This document shows, piece after piece, positions 16,554 through 23,754 of a DNA stretch of 37,380 bases. The stretch spans positions 1 through 37,380 of the IMG/VR virus record IMGVR_UViG_3300044912_000025; one strand, given 5' to 3'. Positions within the stretch are counted from its first letter, which is position 1, and the number at the start of each line of letters is the position of its first letter. The notes beneath the pieces are model-generated. The model was not told the origin of the DNA. It made no database searches and worked only from the letters and a program-made list of their open reading frames with translations. This DNA is from a virus. The translations under genes and the position numbers were made by a program.

Positions 16554-17544
16554 TGCGTATGCGTATTGTTATGCAACTGAGTGGCAAAATGGCATCCCTG
16601 TGTACTCAAGTCTTGGCGTGGCTCAAGGTACAACTATGGAATCTTGTCAGCAACTTGCGTGTAGTATTTTTCCAAGTATCCCTGAATGTGGCCAGCCACC
16701 TGAACCGCCTTGTCAAGATATTGTCGAATTTCAAAGCCTTGCTTGCGAACCTAATTATAGTGGTGCAATCAATCAAACTCGTACTAAAACGTGCAGTAAC
16801 AATCAATGGACAGATTGGACAACAACTTCTAACAACTGTTCGCCAAATCCCCCAACTTGTCAAACAAGCGTTGAAGAAAGACAAGTAGCCTGTAGTGAAG
16901 GCTACACAGGTTCAATTACAGAGCAAAGGCAATCACAATGTCCAGATCCATACGGTCAACCTATTTTTGGAGCGTGGGCAGAGATAAGCAGAAGTTGTCA
17001 GATGACAACCAGCAATCCAATGAACGTGAGCAGTCCTGTCAGTCCGATAAGTCCTGTCAATCCAATGGTTGCTCCTGCACCACCAGTAGCGGAAGCTCCA
17101 CCGCCTGCACCTGTAGAGATGCAAGCGCCTGCGGAAGCTCCACCACCTACAGCAGCACCGAAGCAAGAAGTATCATCATCGGTAACAACGTCATCATCAC
17201 CGACTGCTACTAAAACAGAAACGAAGACGGAAACAAAAGTAGAAACAAAATCAGAATCAAAACAAGAAGCACCACAAAAAATAGACGTACCAAAGGGTAA
17301 AGAATTAGTTGGTGGTTTTGGTCTGGTGATGTCACTAGAGATACTAAACAACCCTATTACATTTCAACAACAACAGCTAGAGATAGCATTAGAATATACA
17401 CAGGAGCTACCGTATGAGCTTAGAGGTCAACAAGGATTCCTTCATGGGTTACTCATGGAAGGCAGTAGTGATAATTTTTACAATATTGTCAACGGTAGGT
17501 GGAACACTCTACGCAGCAGCATTGAAGTACAACCAGATTTCTGA
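16495..17544 (+). CDS. exported Cys- and Pro-rich phage protein
   Basis: 349 residues from the ATG at 16495, chosen because it gives a standard signal peptide (MKSFTAKLLLCLCLILARSN, cleavage near AYA). The mature N-terminus holds two Cys-framed modules like CSNNQWTDWTTTSNNC and CPDPYGQPIFGAWAE, which resemble thrombospondin-type-1 stretches. Then comes a P/A/T-rich linker and a K/T/E-repeat tract, and a conserved-looking C-terminal 75 residues (GGFGLVMSLEILNNP onward). It overlaps genes at both ends, by 59 and 131 bases, in other frames. Likely a periplasmic or surface protein acting at lysis or entry; unproven. Confidence 0.7.
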   Translation: MKSFTAKLLLCLCLILARSNAYAYCYATEWQNGIPVYSSLGVAQGTTMESCQQLACSIFPSIPECGQPPEPPCQDIVEFQSLACEPNYSGAINQTRTKTCSNNQWTDWTTTSNNCSPNPPTCQTSVEERQVACSEGYTGSITEQRQSQCPDPYGQPIFGAWAEISRSCQMTTSNPMNVSSPVSPISPVNPMVAPAPPVAEAPPPAPVEMQAPAEAPPPTAAPKQEVSSSVTTSSSPTATKTETKTETKVETKSESKQEAPQKIDVPKGKELVGGFGLVMSLEILNNPITFQQQQLEIALEYTQELPYELRGQQGFLHGLLMEGSSDNFYNIVNGRWNTLRSSIEVQPDF

Positions 17545-17872
17545 GTTGGCTGATAACTATGCACCGTATGATGATGTCGAACTTAAAAACGAAATAAGTC
17601 GTTTAAAGATTCAAATATCTGGCATGGAGTCATCTTTAAATAATGTTAAGGATGGCATGGTTGCTACATCAAATCAATTGGTGTCTGTATCAGAAAAGGC
17701 ATCTACTGCTAAAGGTGAGGCAATGGAAGCTAAAGCTATTGCTAACGGCAACGCAAGAGAAACACAAGCAGCACTAGGAGGTGTTCGTGAAGAGGTCAAG
17801 GCTACTCGTGATGGAATCGAAGCAAAAATGAAGGCGCTACAAAGGGCAACGACAAATCCTTTGGGTAATTAA
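17414..17872 (+). CDS. membrane-anchored coiled-coil protein, i-spanin-like
   Basis: 152 residues. One membrane segment (about 14-37, SWKAVVIIFTILSTVGGTLYA) follows a short N-terminus, then a long helix with heptad-like spacing (about 55-140). This is the topology of an Rz-type inner-membrane spanin, which disrupts the outer membrane after lysozyme action. AGGAG eight bases before the ATG supports this start, although the gene overlaps the preceding exported gene by 131 bases. No separate Rz1-like lipoprotein is recognised. A plain coiled-coil membrane protein is the alternative. Confidence 0.6.
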   Translation: MSLEVNKDSFMGYSWKAVVIIFTILSTVGGTLYAAALKYNQISELADNYAPYDDVELKNEISRLKIQISGMESSLNNVKDGMVATSNQLVSVSEKASTAKGEAMEAKAIANGNARETQAALGGVREEVKATRDGIEAKMKALQRATTNPLGN

Positions 17873-17907
17873 ATTAAAAAAAGTGATATATTACTAAAAG
17901 GAAAATT

Positions 17908-18405
17908 ATGTTATCAATACTATCAGGTCTATTAGGTATCGGATCATCTGCACTACCATCAATCTTAGGGTTCTTTCAACAGAAGGGTGACCAAAAGCAT
18001 GAAATGGCTATGGCTAAGTTGCAGACAGAACGTGAAATGCAGATGGCTGCAGCAGGATTTGCATCGCAAGAGAAAATTGAAGAGATCAAAACAGATCAAA
18101 TAGAGATGCAAACATATGTCCAAGAACGTGAGGCATTGTACGCACACGACATGAAAATGATGGACAAGGCATCTCAGTCTACCGTAGACTTAAACGCTCG
18201 TGTGCGACCTTATATTGCGTTTACATTCGTAGGTTTATTGGTAGCTGTTGATCTTGTTGGTTTAGGTTGGGCTATTTATACTGGCGTAGATTTTACTGTT
18301 GCTATGAATAACTGTTTTAGCGATGATGAGATGGCAATTGTAAGCTCAATCATTGGCTTCTACTTTGGTTCTCGTCAATGGGAAAAACATCGTGAAGGTA
18401 AGTAA
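17908..18405 (+). CDS. three-helix holin (GTA_holin_3TM-like)
   Basis: 165 residues. A hydrophobic N-terminal stretch (residues 2-23) is followed by a charged helical middle, then two membrane helices around IAFTFVGLLVAVDLVGLGWA and MAIVSSIIGFYFGSRQWEK. The closing pattern IIGFYFGSR followed by charged residues is characteristic of the holin family first described in gene transfer agents. It would make inner-membrane lesions that release the lysozyme encoded next. AAAAGGA precedes the ATG. Its end overlaps the lysozyme start. Confidence 0.8.
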   Translation: MLSILSGLLGIGSSALPSILGFFQQKGDQKHEMAMAKLQTEREMQMAAAGFASQEKIEEIKTDQIEMQTYVQEREALYAHDMKMMDKASQSTVDLNARVRPYIAFTFVGLLVAVDLVGLGWAIYTGVDFTVAMNNCFSDDEMAIVSSIIGFYFGSRQWEKHREGK

Positions 18406-18883
18406 AAAACTTTTAGAGATGCTCAAGCATCACGAGGGTGTAAGATACAAACCATACCAATGTCCTGCTAAACTATGGACTATTGGTGTTGGACATTTAA
18501 TGTACCCAGAGCAGGGTAAAATACCTTCAACACCTGAAGGTATGGCAAGGCGTAAAGCGTGGCCATTAAAGCCAGAAGATAACCGAACATGGAGCAAAGA
18601 AGAAGTTGACACAATATTGGCTAAAGATGTCGAAAGATTTGAGCGTGGGGTTACCAGACTTATACCTATCAAACTTACACAAGGTATGCTTGATGGGTTG
18701 GTCAGTTTTAGCTATAACATTGGTCTGGGCGGTCTTCAAAGATCAACAGTCCGTCAGGCGCTTCTGCGTGGCGATAAAGTTGGTGCTATACAGAGCCTTC
18801 TCAAATATAATAAGGCTGGTGGTAAAGTCTTGAAAGGATTAGACAATCGCAGGAAGGACGAAGCCGCTCTTTTTAATTCGTAA
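18392..18883 (+). CDS. endolysin, T4-type lysozyme (GH24)
   Basis: 163 residues from a GTG start at 18392. The catalytic triad pattern E-x8-C-x5-T is present: Glu15, Cys24, Thr30, followed by IGVGH. In T4 lysozyme the middle residue is Asp; Cys occurs in some phage members. The second half has the expected GLVSFSYNIGLGGLQRSTVR motif and a closing RRKDEAALF. Later starts would cut into the N-terminal helix, and an earlier TTG at 18353 would add a non-family extension. No signal or SAR segment is present, so export depends on the holin. It hydrolyses the glycan strands of peptidoglycan. Confidence 0.9.
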   Translation: MKVSKKLLEMLKHHEGVRYKPYQCPAKLWTIGVGHLMYPEQGKIPSTPEGMARRKAWPLKPEDNRTWSKEEVDTILAKDVERFERGVTRLIPIKLTQGMLDGLVSFSYNIGLGGLQRSTVRQALLRGDKVGAIQSLLKYNKAGGKVLKGLDNRRKDEAALFNS

Positions 18884-18893
18884 CGAGAGAAAA

Positions 18894-19637
18894 ATGAAAA
18901 TCTTATTGTTGGACATAGAAACCGCACCTAACCTAGTTCATGTGTGGGGATTATGGAATCAGAACGTAAGTATTAATCAGATTATGGATAGTGGCTATGT
19001 GCTATGCTGGGCTGCTAAGTGGTACGAAGAAGATAAAATCTACTTTGATAGCGTATACAAGAGCAAGCCTAAACGGATGCTTGAGCGCATATACGAGATG
19101 CTAGAGGAAGCGGATGCTGTTATTCACTATAACGGCACTAAGTTTGACATCCCTACTCTAAACAAAGAGTTTTTGCTGCATGACATGACACCGCCAGCAC
19201 CATACAAACAGATTGATTTATTAAGAACAGCAAGAAGCCAGTTTAGATTTCCATCTAATAAACTAGACTACATTGCACAATCTTTAGGGCTAGGTAAGAA
19301 AGTCAAACACATTGGCCATGAGTTATGGATCAAGTGCATGAATGACGATGACGAAGCTTGGAAGATGATGGAAGAGTACAACAAGCAAGATGTTGTGCTG
19401 CTTGAGAAGGTGTACGACAAACTGAAGGCTTGGGTTAAAGGCCATCCTAATCATGGCGTATATGAGGGCGGTGTATGCTGCACAAACTGCGGAAGTACAA
19501 AATACCAACGTAGGGGCTGGGCATATACACAAGCTAACAAGTATCAACGCTTTTCTTGCAACGATTGTGGCACTTGGTTTAGGGGTGCTAGAAATAACTT
19601 ATTTGACGAACCGAAAAGGTTTACAGCAATAGCTTAA
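18894..19637 (+). CDS. DnaQ-like 3'-5' exonuclease with C-terminal zinc ribbon
   Basis: 247 residues. DEDD exonuclease motifs are visible: Asp7-Ile-Glu9-Thr, NGTKFDIPTL with Asp85, Asp125 region, and Tyr162-x3-Asp166 (DEDDy type). After residue 194 a zinc ribbon follows with Cys196/Cys199 and Cys222/Cys225. The fold is RNase H-like. Many podoviruses carry such an exonuclease, probably acting in DNA processing or host DNA breakdown. It is unusual to find it directly behind the lysis cassette rather than with the recombination genes on the other strand. Confidence 0.85.
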   Translation: MKILLLDIETAPNLVHVWGLWNQNVSINQIMDSGYVLCWAAKWYEEDKIYFDSVYKSKPKRMLERIYEMLEEADAVIHYNGTKFDIPTLNKEFLLHDMTPPAPYKQIDLLRTARSQFRFPSNKLDYIAQSLGLGKKVKHIGHELWIKCMNDDDEAWKMMEEYNKQDVVLLEKVYDKLKAWVKGHPNHGVYEGGVCCTNCGSTKYQRRGWAYTQANKYQRFSCNDCGTWFRGARNNLFDEPKRFTAIA

Positions 19638-19653
19638 TTATTAGAGGTAATTT

Positions 19654-21162
19654 ATGCCAAGTATATTAGACATTTTAAGGATGCAACCAACAAATCCATA
19701 TGGTGCTACATCGCCAGTACCAACTGTGCCTAATAAACTTGGTGAAGCTATACAAAATAGATGGACTGAAATTAATACGCCTCAACCTGTTAAACCTATG
19801 ACACAGCAAGAGGCTATTGATGCTGCTCTTGGTATTGCTCCTATTGGAATGACAAAAATTTTAAAAGGAATGTCTGAATTTGTACCTTCAGTTAAATCAG
19901 GTGAAGAACTAATTGTACATCATAATATTCCAGAAACAGGATTGGCTAATGTTAATGAGTTTGGTGGGCAACTAGCAGTTCCTAGTATTGCTATATCAAA
20001 AACATCAAATCCATTATCTAATTTTGGTGAGATTGATTTAATTGGATCTAAAGAGATGGCAATTCCATCTGCTAAAAATCCTGTATGGTCTTTTGATGCT
20101 TATACTAAAAGATTTCCAAAGATTGAAACTAAATCTACAAGAGAAGGTGAAAATTTAATTAATCAACAATTTTTAGCTCCATATGGAAAATTTGCTAATG
20201 AAATAAATCCAAAATTAGATGTTGCAGAATTATCTAAAAATTTAAGAGGTAATTTAGATATGTCAACTGCAAAGATTAAATATTTGTCTGATATAGGACA
20301 ATTGCCAAATCCAGAACAGTTTGATAGTTACTATAATTTTTTATATGCATCTAGAGATAAATTTCACAATTTAGAGCAATTAAATCCACAATTTCAAAAT
20401 AATTTTAATGCATGGCGTACAAATAAATTAAATGAGTTAAGTTCTACAGGTCAATTTAAAGATGTTATTTATGCTGGAACTGACAATCAAGGTAGACAAA
20501 AATATATTCCTGCAACAATGGAAAATTTTGTTAAGCAACTTAAAGGTGGCGCTGGAGAAGAAGGTTTTAATTATGGATTAGGTCAAACTCGTGCAAAAGT
20601 TGCTCCTAAATTAAAATCATTTAGTGACGTAAAAAATGCAAGAGATTTAATCGTTGATTCAGAGAAATTTAATAAAGTTAAAGATTCTATGAATGCAGAA
20701 CATGATTATTTATCAGATAAATTAACTGAAATAATTGATAAAAAAAGTGGATCATATTATTCAAGGCAAACTGCTGATGCATTATTAGAAGATATGTATA
20801 CTAAAAAATATAATCCTAATAATGAATTTAATAAAGAATACGATGCATTAATACCTAAAAATATCAAAAATAAAGCAGCAAAAGTTGGAGATATGTTAAG
20901 AAAAATGCCAACTGAGTATTTTGAAGTTAAACCTCAACGTGCAGTTCCTTTAAGTGAATTTAAAGGTGCAATTATTCCTAAAGAAACTTCACAATCTACA
21001 AGAGATATTTTATCAAAATATGGAATATCAGATGTTTATGAATACTCTAGTCCAGAACAAAGAAAAGAATTATTTAAGAAATTTGGAAATCAAATGTTTT
21101 CTGCTGGAGCAGGATTGCCATTAGCTTCAATTCCATACATTGATTATAATAAAAACAAATAG
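19654..21162 (+). CDS. phage polyvalent-protein-like protein, stand-alone
   Basis: 502 residues. Residues about 87-140 read ELIVHHNIPETGLANV, then GGQLAVPSIAISKTSNPL and FGEIDLIGS. I recognise this as the domain that opens parts of very large phage polyvalent proteins, usually as HNLxxxxL and GGLAxPSIAI. Here it is not joined to helicase or methylase domains. Ser/Lys/Asn-rich helices follow. The gene is visibly richer in A and T than its neighbours, suggesting later acquisition. GAGG precedes the ATG. Polyvalent proteins are injected and counter host defence in some phages; that role here is inference. Confidence 0.6.
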   Translation: MPSILDILRMQPTNPYGATSPVPTVPNKLGEAIQNRWTEINTPQPVKPMTQQEAIDAALGIAPIGMTKILKGMSEFVPSVKSGEELIVHHNIPETGLANVNEFGGQLAVPSIAISKTSNPLSNFGEIDLIGSKEMAIPSAKNPVWSFDAYTKRFPKIETKSTREGENLINQQFLAPYGKFANEINPKLDVAELSKNLRGNLDMSTAKIKYLSDIGQLPNPEQFDSYYNFLYASRDKFHNLEQLNPQFQNNFNAWRTNKLNELSSTGQFKDVIYAGTDNQGRQKYIPATMENFVKQLKGGAGEEGFNYGLGQTRAKVAPKLKSFSDVKNARDLIVDSEKFNKVKDSMNAEHDYLSDKLTEIIDKKSGSYYSRQTADALLEDMYTKKYNPNNEFNKEYDALIPKNIKNKAAKVGDMLRKMPTEYFEVKPQRAVPLSEFKGAIIPKETSQSTRDILSKYGISDVYEYSSPEQRKELFKKFGNQMFSAGAGLPLASIPYIDYNKNK

Positions 21163-21219
21163 AATTAATTAATGATTATCTTGATGCGTACTGTTTAAAA
21201 TAGGTTCAAACTGTAAACT

Positions 21220-21245
21220 AATAGTTGAGATCTCAGCTATTTTTT
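21220..21245 (+). terminator. intrinsic terminator or attenuator directly upstream of pqqA
   Basis: AATAGTTGA (21220-21228) pairs over 9 bp (one G-U) with TCAGCTATT (21233-21241) around a GATC loop, and the T-run 21240-21245 follows. The pqqA ribosome site begins 6 bases later. It would end late transcription after the polyvalent-like gene or meter read-through into pqqA. No convincing promoter is visible between the hairpin and pqqA. Confidence 0.7.
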
Positions 21246-21262
21246 AAACTAAGGAGCTTATT

Positions 21263-21334
21263 ATGTGGACAAAACCATCAGCAACAGAAATGCGTTTCGG
21301 CTTTGAAGTAACTATGTACGTTATGAATAAGTAA
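21263..21334 (+). CDS. pqqA: PqqA, peptide precursor of pyrroloquinoline quinone (auxiliary metabolic gene)
   Basis: A 23-residue peptide starting MWTKPSATEMRFGFEVTMY. It has the full PqqA signature: MW start, Pro5, R-x-G-F-E-V-T-M-Y, and the Glu15-x3-Tyr19 pair that the radical SAM enzyme PqqE cross-links to build PQQ. Length matches the 22-24 residue bacterial family. AAGGAG stands 6 bases before the ATG, a strong ribosome site. No pqqB-F genes are present, so the peptide must feed host enzymes. It lies last on the + strand and abuts a minus-strand gene with zero gap. PQQ is the cofactor of methanol dehydrogenases. Confidence 0.93.
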   Translation: MWTKPSATEMRFGFEVTMYVMNK

Positions 21335-21568
21335 TCATTCGTAATGTGACTTGTCTGGAAATCCATCACCGTTAGCACCTATACGATCAATTCTTTCTTC
21401 AGGCCAGTCCTGATCAGGATACTCGTTAAGTGGTAATGGCGGTGGAGTCCAGCCTCCGTTAGTTTTCTTTTTCTTTTCCCCAAAGATACGATCAAACGAT
21501 TTAGCACCCTCTTCTGTAAGAGTTCGTGATACTAAAGCATCCCCAGTTACGTCATTGTACGTTGCCAT
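21335..21568 (-). CDS. small conserved phage protein
   Basis: 77 residues opening MATYNDVTGDALVSR, with FDRIFGEKKKK in the middle and a Pro/Asp-rich tail. Small phage proteins with the YNDVTGD and FDRIF pattern occur widely among podoviruses; function is unknown to me. AGGAGG five bases before the ATG is an excellent ribosome site. It is the last gene of the minus-strand operon and meets pqqA tail to tail. Confidence 0.75.
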   Translation of the reverse strand: MATYNDVTGDALVSRTLTEEGAKSFDRIFGEKKKKTNGGWTPPPLPLNEYPDQDWPEERIDRIGANGDGFPDKSHYE

Positions 21569-21576
21569 ATTGCCTC

Positions 21577-22071
21577 CTAATCAAATCCTGTTGCAGCATC
21601 AAACATTCCCCATGTGGATGCTATGCCCCTATTTACCTTAGTCTTTAGTCCAGACTTAAAATATTCTTTATCCTTTGTTTCTAGCAGCGATGTCTTTCCA
21701 TGAAACTTACGCAAGTTAGGATTAGCTGCAATCAAATCATCAAACTTACCTTTTGCAATCTTTTTATGCTGGTAAGAAACAGATTCTTTTAAGAATGCAA
21801 GCGACTCTTCGTATGTCTTTGCCTTAAACTCTTTACCAGTCAATGCAAACTTTAAAGACCATCTCTTAGTTTCATCACAGAATACTTTTGTTTCAGATAG
21901 CACACCATCCTCAATCATTTTCTTTGCTGTGTTGATGCTATGAAACTTATCAAGGCCAGTAACCCTAACTAATTCTGCAGACGTTAGTTTTTCATGTTTA
22001 GTCAGTACATCATATATCAACTGCTTTTTTTGATCTGACTGGTAGATCTGTTTTGCTCTGCTGTTATCCAT
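21577..22071 (-). CDS. winged-helix-like phage regulator
   Basis: 164 residues. The N-terminal 60 residues (KKQLIYDVLTKHEKLTSAEL, then VTGLDKFHSINTAKKMIEDG) have the length and hydrophobic spacing of a winged helix-turn-helix. The rest is basic and helical with no recognised domain. It might regulate phage or host promoters, or bind DNA in replication. It is separated from SSB by a 171-base gap. DNA binding is inferred, not proven. Confidence 0.6.
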   Translation of the reverse strand: MDNSRAKQIYQSDQKKQLIYDVLTKHEKLTSAELVRVTGLDKFHSINTAKKMIEDGVLSETKVFCDETKRWSLKFALTGKEFKAKTYEESLAFLKESVSYQHKKIAKGKFDDLIAANPNLRKFHGKTSLLETKDKEYFKSGLKTKVNRGIASTWGMFDAATGFD

Positions 22072-22242
22072 AATGCTCTCGTAAGTGGTGGGGTACTCAC
22101 AGGTTCAATAAAATAATCACAAGATATTGAGGTCTGGGCTACCAAACAAATTGCTTTCCCCCATAAAAGGTGGCCTACTCACGACTACCCCCGTAACGCT
22201 TTCGGCCTTGATGCTTATCTCTATACTAGCAGTCTATTGGCA
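22072..22242 (-). other. 171-base gap between SSB and the winged-helix gene
   Basis: No supported gene. It holds a 7-bp inverted repeat, TTGATGC (22208-22214) with GCATCAA (22240-22246, running into the SSB stop codon), plus C-rich runs (22156-22160, 22184-22189) and a GGCC pair. No T-run follows on the minus strand. A short minus-strand frame ending near 22129 lacks a usable start. Possible leader or processing region for the winged-helix gene. Confidence 0.4.
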
Positions 22243-22614
22243 TCAAAAAGGAATATCACTTTCAATTTCTTCTGCAATTTGTGCTACTTTTGTAGTAAGC
22301 GCTGCATCTTTTTTACCAAGCAATGTTACGTTACTCACATTAAGCTCGATAGACGATTTATTTGTGCCATCCTTAGCGACATATTCATTTAAAGAAATCT
22401 CACCGTTTACGGCCACTTGTGTGCCTTTTAAAAGCATTGGCGCTAACTTCTCACCACGATCTCCAAATAGGTTGCAGCGTAGCCATGTAGTCTTACGTTT
22501 ATCACCGTATCCTGATGACAATGCGAATGACCATGATGTAATTACTGCACCGCTTGCCGTGTGACGTACTTCTGCATCACTACCGATATTACCTGTTGCT
22601 GATAAGTTGTTCAT
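22243..22614 (-). CDS. ssb: single-stranded DNA-binding protein (SSB)
   Basis: 123 residues. The OB-fold pattern is clear: MNNLSATGNIGSDAEVRHTA, then SWSFALSSGYG, TTWLRCNLFGDRGEKLAP and VAVNGEISLNEY. The C-terminus SDIPF is the conserved SSB tip that recruits replication and repair proteins. It coats single-stranded DNA during phage replication and recombination. It is encoded next to the DUF1071 annealing protein, with which such SSBs usually cooperate. GGAG precedes the ATG by a normal distance. Confidence 0.95.
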   Translation of the reverse strand: MNNLSATGNIGSDAEVRHTASGAVITSWSFALSSGYGDKRKTTWLRCNLFGDRGEKLAPMLLKGTQVAVNGEISLNEYVAKDGTNKSSIELNVSNVTLLGKKDAALTTKVAQIAEEIESDIPF

Positions 22615-22635
22615 TTAGTTCTCCATATTGAAACA

Positions 22636-22779
22636 TTATTGTACACGAGGTACTGGTTTTGACAAGAGGTATTTATGCCCCAATTGCTTCTTTAACTCTT
22701 CAATAATCTGGTTGCGTTTTGCAACCGCCTCAACTGGTGGCGGAGGTATATTTCTAAAATCAATTAATCGTTCAAACAT
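22636..22779 (-). CDS. small phage protein
   Basis: 47 residues: MFERLIDFRNIPPPPVEAVA, then a short amphipathic helix (RNQIIEELKKQLGHKY). AAAGGA six bases before the ATG supports translation. It sits between the annealing protein and SSB, the start lying only 3 bases beyond the upstream gene's stop. Unknown function; a partner peptide for SSB or the annealing protein is possible. Confidence 0.65.
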   Translation of the reverse strand: MFERLIDFRNIPPPPVEAVAKRNQIIEELKKQLGHKYLLSKPVPRVQ

Positions 22780-22781
22780 GA

Positions 22782-23429
22782 TTATCCTTTCAATGAGTTA
22801 ATGTGTTTTGTAATAGCTGTGCGAACATAAGATGGTAATAATGACCAAGCATAAACTTTGTAATCATTATTTATTTCACCAGTATCGTCTTTTGATACTT
22901 CCTGCAATCTATCGTTTGCAGCTTCAACATTTCCCATATCAATATCTGCAATAATTTCCATTGCTTGATCATTTATATACTGTGTAATTTCTTCATTTAA
23001 ATTATTACCAGCCCCAGCAGTAGGAGTTATTCCTTTGGGAGCTTTAACTTTTTCTTCTTTAACCTTATCTTCTTGTGGAATATCTTCACCAGCATAGATG
23101 TACAGGCCAATGCCGTGTAGTGCAATTGCTTTAGCTAGACAGCGTTGCATTGCTGTGTTGACTGCCATTGCATCTGGATTAGGAATTGCTTTGTTACGGA
23201 AGTCAATAACTGGGAGCTGTGATGTCATAGACTTGCCAAACGCTGTTACCGTACAGAATACCATCACAGTTTCACCAAACTTAACTGGATCACCGTATGA
23301 CCATGTAGCTGCTGGATCATTCTGCAAGAGTTGGTCTACTGCCCATGCCCACGATAAATACGTTAAATTGTTTTTCTTTTCTGTGTGTGCATTAACATTA
23401 ATCTTGCTTAGTTCTTTAAAGTTACTCAT
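22782..23429 (-). CDS. single-strand annealing protein (DUF1071 / Ssap type)
   Basis: 215 residues. The core KKNNLTYLSWAWAVDQLLQN (residues 19-38), followed by VMVFCTVTAFGKSM and NTAMQRCLAKAIALHGIGLY (about 91-110), is diagnostic of DUF1071, a Rad52-like annealing family. It pairs complementary single strands and drives phage homologous recombination. The charged linker with EEKVKAPKG and a helical C-terminus complete it. AGGAG precedes the start. It directly follows a small acidic gene and precedes SSB within one operon. Confidence 0.88.
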   Translation of the reverse strand: MSNFKELSKINVNAHTEKKNNLTYLSWAWAVDQLLQNDPAATWSYGDPVKFGETVMVFCTVTAFGKSMTSQLPVIDFRNKAIPNPDAMAVNTAMQRCLAKAIALHGIGLYIYAGEDIPQEDKVKEEKVKAPKGITPTAGAGNNLNEEITQYINDQAMEIIADIDMGNVEAANDRLQEVSKDDTGEINNDYKVYAWSLLPSYVRTAITKHINSLKG

Positions 23430-23657
23430 TTACTCTTCTCCTATATAAATTAATTCTTGCTCTGTCAATCTACAATCCACAAAATCTTCAAAGCTGTCTG
23501 GATCTTCCATCTTATTAATCAGCATCGTTCCATTGCCAATTGGATAGTGATCATATATGTACTCAACAAAACGATCTTTATATTTGTCATACATTGCATC
23601 GTAGTCAAGCTCTTTAAGTTGATCCATTACTTCTGCTTGAAATTGTTGTTCGCACAT
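23430..23657 (-). CDS. small acidic phage protein
   Basis: 75 residues from the ATG at 23657 (MCEQQFQAEVMDQLKELDYD). That start is preferred over one at 23684 because GGAAA lies just upstream and it follows the preceding gene by one base. Rich in Asp, Glu and Tyr, helical, soluble; the negative charge could mimic DNA. Unknown function. The stop (23430-23432) directly abuts the annealing protein's ATG. Confidence 0.65.
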   Translation of the reverse strand: MCEQQFQAEVMDQLKELDYDAMYDKYKDRFVEYIYDHYPIGNGTMLINKMEDPDSFEDFVDCRLTEQELIYIGEE

Positions 23658-23658
23658 A

Positions 23659-23754
23659 TTATTTCCAATCAAAAAATTTTGCAAGCAATTCGCCTACAAG
23701 TAACAGCACAATAAAAATAATTAATCCACCCATGAAGATCAATAAGTTTTCCAT
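23659..23754 (-). CDS. 31-residue membrane peptide
   Basis: MENLLIFMGGLIIFIVLLLV followed by GELLAKFF makes one membrane helix with charged ends. GGAGG eight bases before the ATG and a TAATG overlap with the upstream gene argue that it is real despite its size. Expressed early from the minus-strand promoter, it may modify the host membrane or block superinfection; this is inference. Confidence 0.65.
   Translation of the reverse strand: MENLLIFMGGLIIFIVLLLVGELLAKFFDWK

Noticed and set aside
16998-17351. A 117-codon minus-strand frame rich in Gly, Ala and Val
   Set aside because: It mirrors the Pro/Ala/Thr-repeat linker of the exported protein; biased repeats create long opposite frames. No ribosome site.
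21181-21204. TTGATG as the -35 of a pqqA promoter
   Set aside because: No -10 at 16-18 bases: the sequence there is GTTCAA. A pqqA promoter was therefore not called.
22129-22200. Short minus-strand frame ending SRPPFMGESNLFGSPDLNIL in the gap after SSB
   Set aside because: Only internal GTG or ATG starts without a ribosome site; 15-21 codons; no overlap or coupling with neighbours.
22127-22564. A 145-codon open frame on the + strand opposite SSB
   Set aside because: The SSB on the minus strand has an intact OB fold, ribosome site and DIPF tail; the opposite frame is low-complexity hydrophobic sequence with no ribosome site.
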